A stretch of DNA of 6,356 bases. Source: an uncultured Bacillota bacterium (GTDB lineage: Bacteria > Bacillota > Clostridia > Peptostreptococcales > Anaerovoracaceae). The stretch is taken from positions 1 through 6,356 of the forward strand of contig CAMJRV010000143.1 of the NCBI GenBank assembly GCA_946408315.1, in the 5' to 3' direction. Under the pieces are notes generated by a model. The model was not told where the DNA came from. It did not search any database and saw nothing but the letters and a program-made list of their open reading frames with translations. The translations under genes were made by a program, and so were the position numbers. Below are positions 5,144-6,356 of this stretch, piece by piece. Each line of letters starts with the position of its first letter. The stretch's first letter is position 1.

Positions 5144-6356
5144 ATGAGAGCATTGATCAGCGTATCGGATAAGACGGGGATCGTGGAATTCGCACAGGAA
5201 CTCAACAGACTTGGCGTAAAGATCATCTCCACAGGCGGGACGGCATCCCAGCTGAAAGAAAGCGGCGTAGACGTCGTCGGAATTTCCGATGTGACCGGAT
5301 TTCCGGAATGTCTGGACGGCAGAGTGAAGACGCTGCATCCCGCAGTCCATGGAGGCATCCTCGCGATGCGGGACAGGCCGGAGCACATGAAGCAGCTGGC
5401 TGATCTTAACATAGAAACCATCGATATTGTCGCGATCAACCTGTATCCGTTCAAGGAAACGATCCTGAAGCCGTCGGTAACGCTGGAGGACGCCATCGAG
5501 AATATCGATATCGGCGGGCCGACCATGCTGCGCTCCGCGGCGAAAAATCATAGGGACGTGACCGTTATCTGCGATCCGAAGGATTACGGGCAGGTCATCC
5601 AGGAGCTTTCTGAAAAGGGATCGGTATCCTACGACACAAGATTCCGGCTCGCGCTGAAGGTATTTCAGCATACGGCGGCCTATGACGCGATGATTTCGGA
5701 CTACCTGCGAAAGGAGATTGAAGCAGAGCTGCCGGACAACCTGACCCTTACCTTTGAAAAGGTCCAGGACCTGCGGTACGGCGAGAATCCACATCAGAAA
5801 GCATATTATTATAAAGAGGTCAAGCCCTGGGCCGGGTCCCTCGTTCAGGCGGAACAGCTCCACGGAAAGGAGCTTTCCTTCAACAATATCAACGACGCCA
5901 ATGGGGCGCTGGAAACGCTGAAGGAATTCGAGGAGCCCGCGGTCGTTGCGGTAAAGCACGCCAATCCCTGCGGAGTGGGTACCGGCAGCGATATCTTTGA
6001 CGCATATGTCAAGGCGTATGAGGCCGATCCCATCTCCATTTTCGGCGGTATTGTCGCAGCCAACCGGACCATCGATGCGCCGACCGCGGCGGAGATCAAT
6101 AAGATCTTCGTTGAAATCGTCATCGCCCCTGATTTTACGGAAGAGGCTCTCGTGATTCTGACCCAGAAGAAAAATATCCGTCTGTTAAAGCTGAAGGATA
6201 TTCTGGCGAAGGCTCCCGGGGACTCTTATGATCTGAAAAAGGTCGGCGGCGGGATTCTGGTGCAGGAAACGGACGACAGCCTCTTTGAAGAGGAAGCCCT
6301 CAAAGTCGTCACCGACCGGGCTCCGACAGAGCGGGAAATGGAAGAGCTGAAATTTG
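5144..6356 (+). CDS. purH: Bifunctional AICAR formyltransferase / IMP cyclohydrolase, N-terminal part (cut by window end)
   Basis: PurH performs the last two steps: formylation of AICAR with 10-formyl-THF and ring closure to IMP. The window holds 404 codons, and the frame is still open at 6356. The family is about 510-530 residues, so about 110-120 C-terminal residues are missing from view only. The N-terminal MGS-like cyclohydrolase domain (about 1-190) shows STGGTA (29-34), [16 protein letters not shown] (58-73, with Lys62), NLYPF (99-103) and the [16 protein letters not shown] segment (121-136). The transformylase domain shows RYGENPHQ (211-218), KHANPCG (271-277, containing the catalytic Lys-His pair) and [14 protein letters not shown] (295-308). 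The ATG at 5144 is 6 nt after the purF stop. Its only Shine-Dalgarno candidate, AAAGGA at 5128-5133, is weak and 10 nt away, so translation probably depends on coupling to purF. Nothing looks broken. Confidence 0.97.
   Translation, partial: MRALISVSDKTGIVEFAQELNRLGVKIISTGGTASQLKESGVDVVGISDVTGFPECLDGRVKTLHPAVHGGILAMRDRPEHMKQLADLNIETIDIVAINLYPFKETILKPSVTLEDAIENIDIGGPTMLRSAAKNHRDVTVICDPKDYGQVIQELSEKGSVSYDTRFRLALKVFQHTAAYDAMISDYLRKEIEAELPDNLTLTFEKVQDLRYGENPHQKAYYYKEVKPWAGSLVQAEQLHGKELSFNNINDANGALETLKEFEEPAVVAVKHANPCGVGTGSDIFDAYVKAYEADPISIFGGIVAANRTIDAPTAAEINKIFVEIVIAPDFTEEALVILTQKKNIRLLKLKDILAKAPGDSYDLKKVGGGILVQETDDSLFEEEALKVVTDRAPTEREMEELKF

Noticed and set aside
5075..5959. 294-codon open frame on the minus strand across the end of purF and purH
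   Set aside because: It is antisense to purF and purH, has no recognisable domain, and purH in this region carries full family motifs.

Overview
The window is one stretch of a de novo purine (IMP) biosynthesis operon. All genes lie on the + strand in the order purL (3' end only), purE, purC, purM, purN, purF, purH (5' part only). The mid-range GC content, strong AGGAGG-type ribosome binding sites, a long single-chain PurL with a C-terminal glutaminase domain, and an iron-sulfur-type PurF point to an anaerobic member of the Firmicutes, class Clostridia. The genus cannot be fixed from this sequence.

Layout: bases 1-419 encode the last 138 residues of PurL. A 169-nt gap (420-588) holds a striking 94-nt inverted repeat, then purE (589-1068). 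A 243-nt gap (1069-1311) holds a second, unrelated, imperfect inverted repeat, then purC (1312-2016). From purC onward the genes are packed tightly: purM starts at 2047, purN overlaps purM by 7 nt, purF overlaps purN by 1 nt (TAATG), and purH follows purF after 6 nt. No gene lies on the minus strand. The long minus-strand open frames are shadows of the pur genes.

Pathway logic: PurF makes phosphoribosylamine from PRPP (step 1). PurN formylates GAR (step 3). PurL makes FGAM (step 4) and PurM closes the ring to AIR (step 5). PurE rearranges N5-CAIR to CAIR (step 6b) and PurC makes SAICAR (step 7). PurH performs the last two steps to IMP. purD, purK and purB are not in the window.

The most notable observation is that the operon's PurF homologue has a dismantled glutaminase site. 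The N-terminal catalytic Cys is Gly, and the positions aligned by eye to the E. coli PurF glutamine-binding Arg73, oxyanion Asn101 and Asp127 are also changed. The phosphoribosyltransferase loop and all four expected [4Fe-4S] ligand cysteines are kept. It is therefore predicted to use free ammonia, or ammonia from a partner, to make phosphoribosylamine. The PurL fragment, by contrast, keeps the His and Glu of its glutaminase triad.
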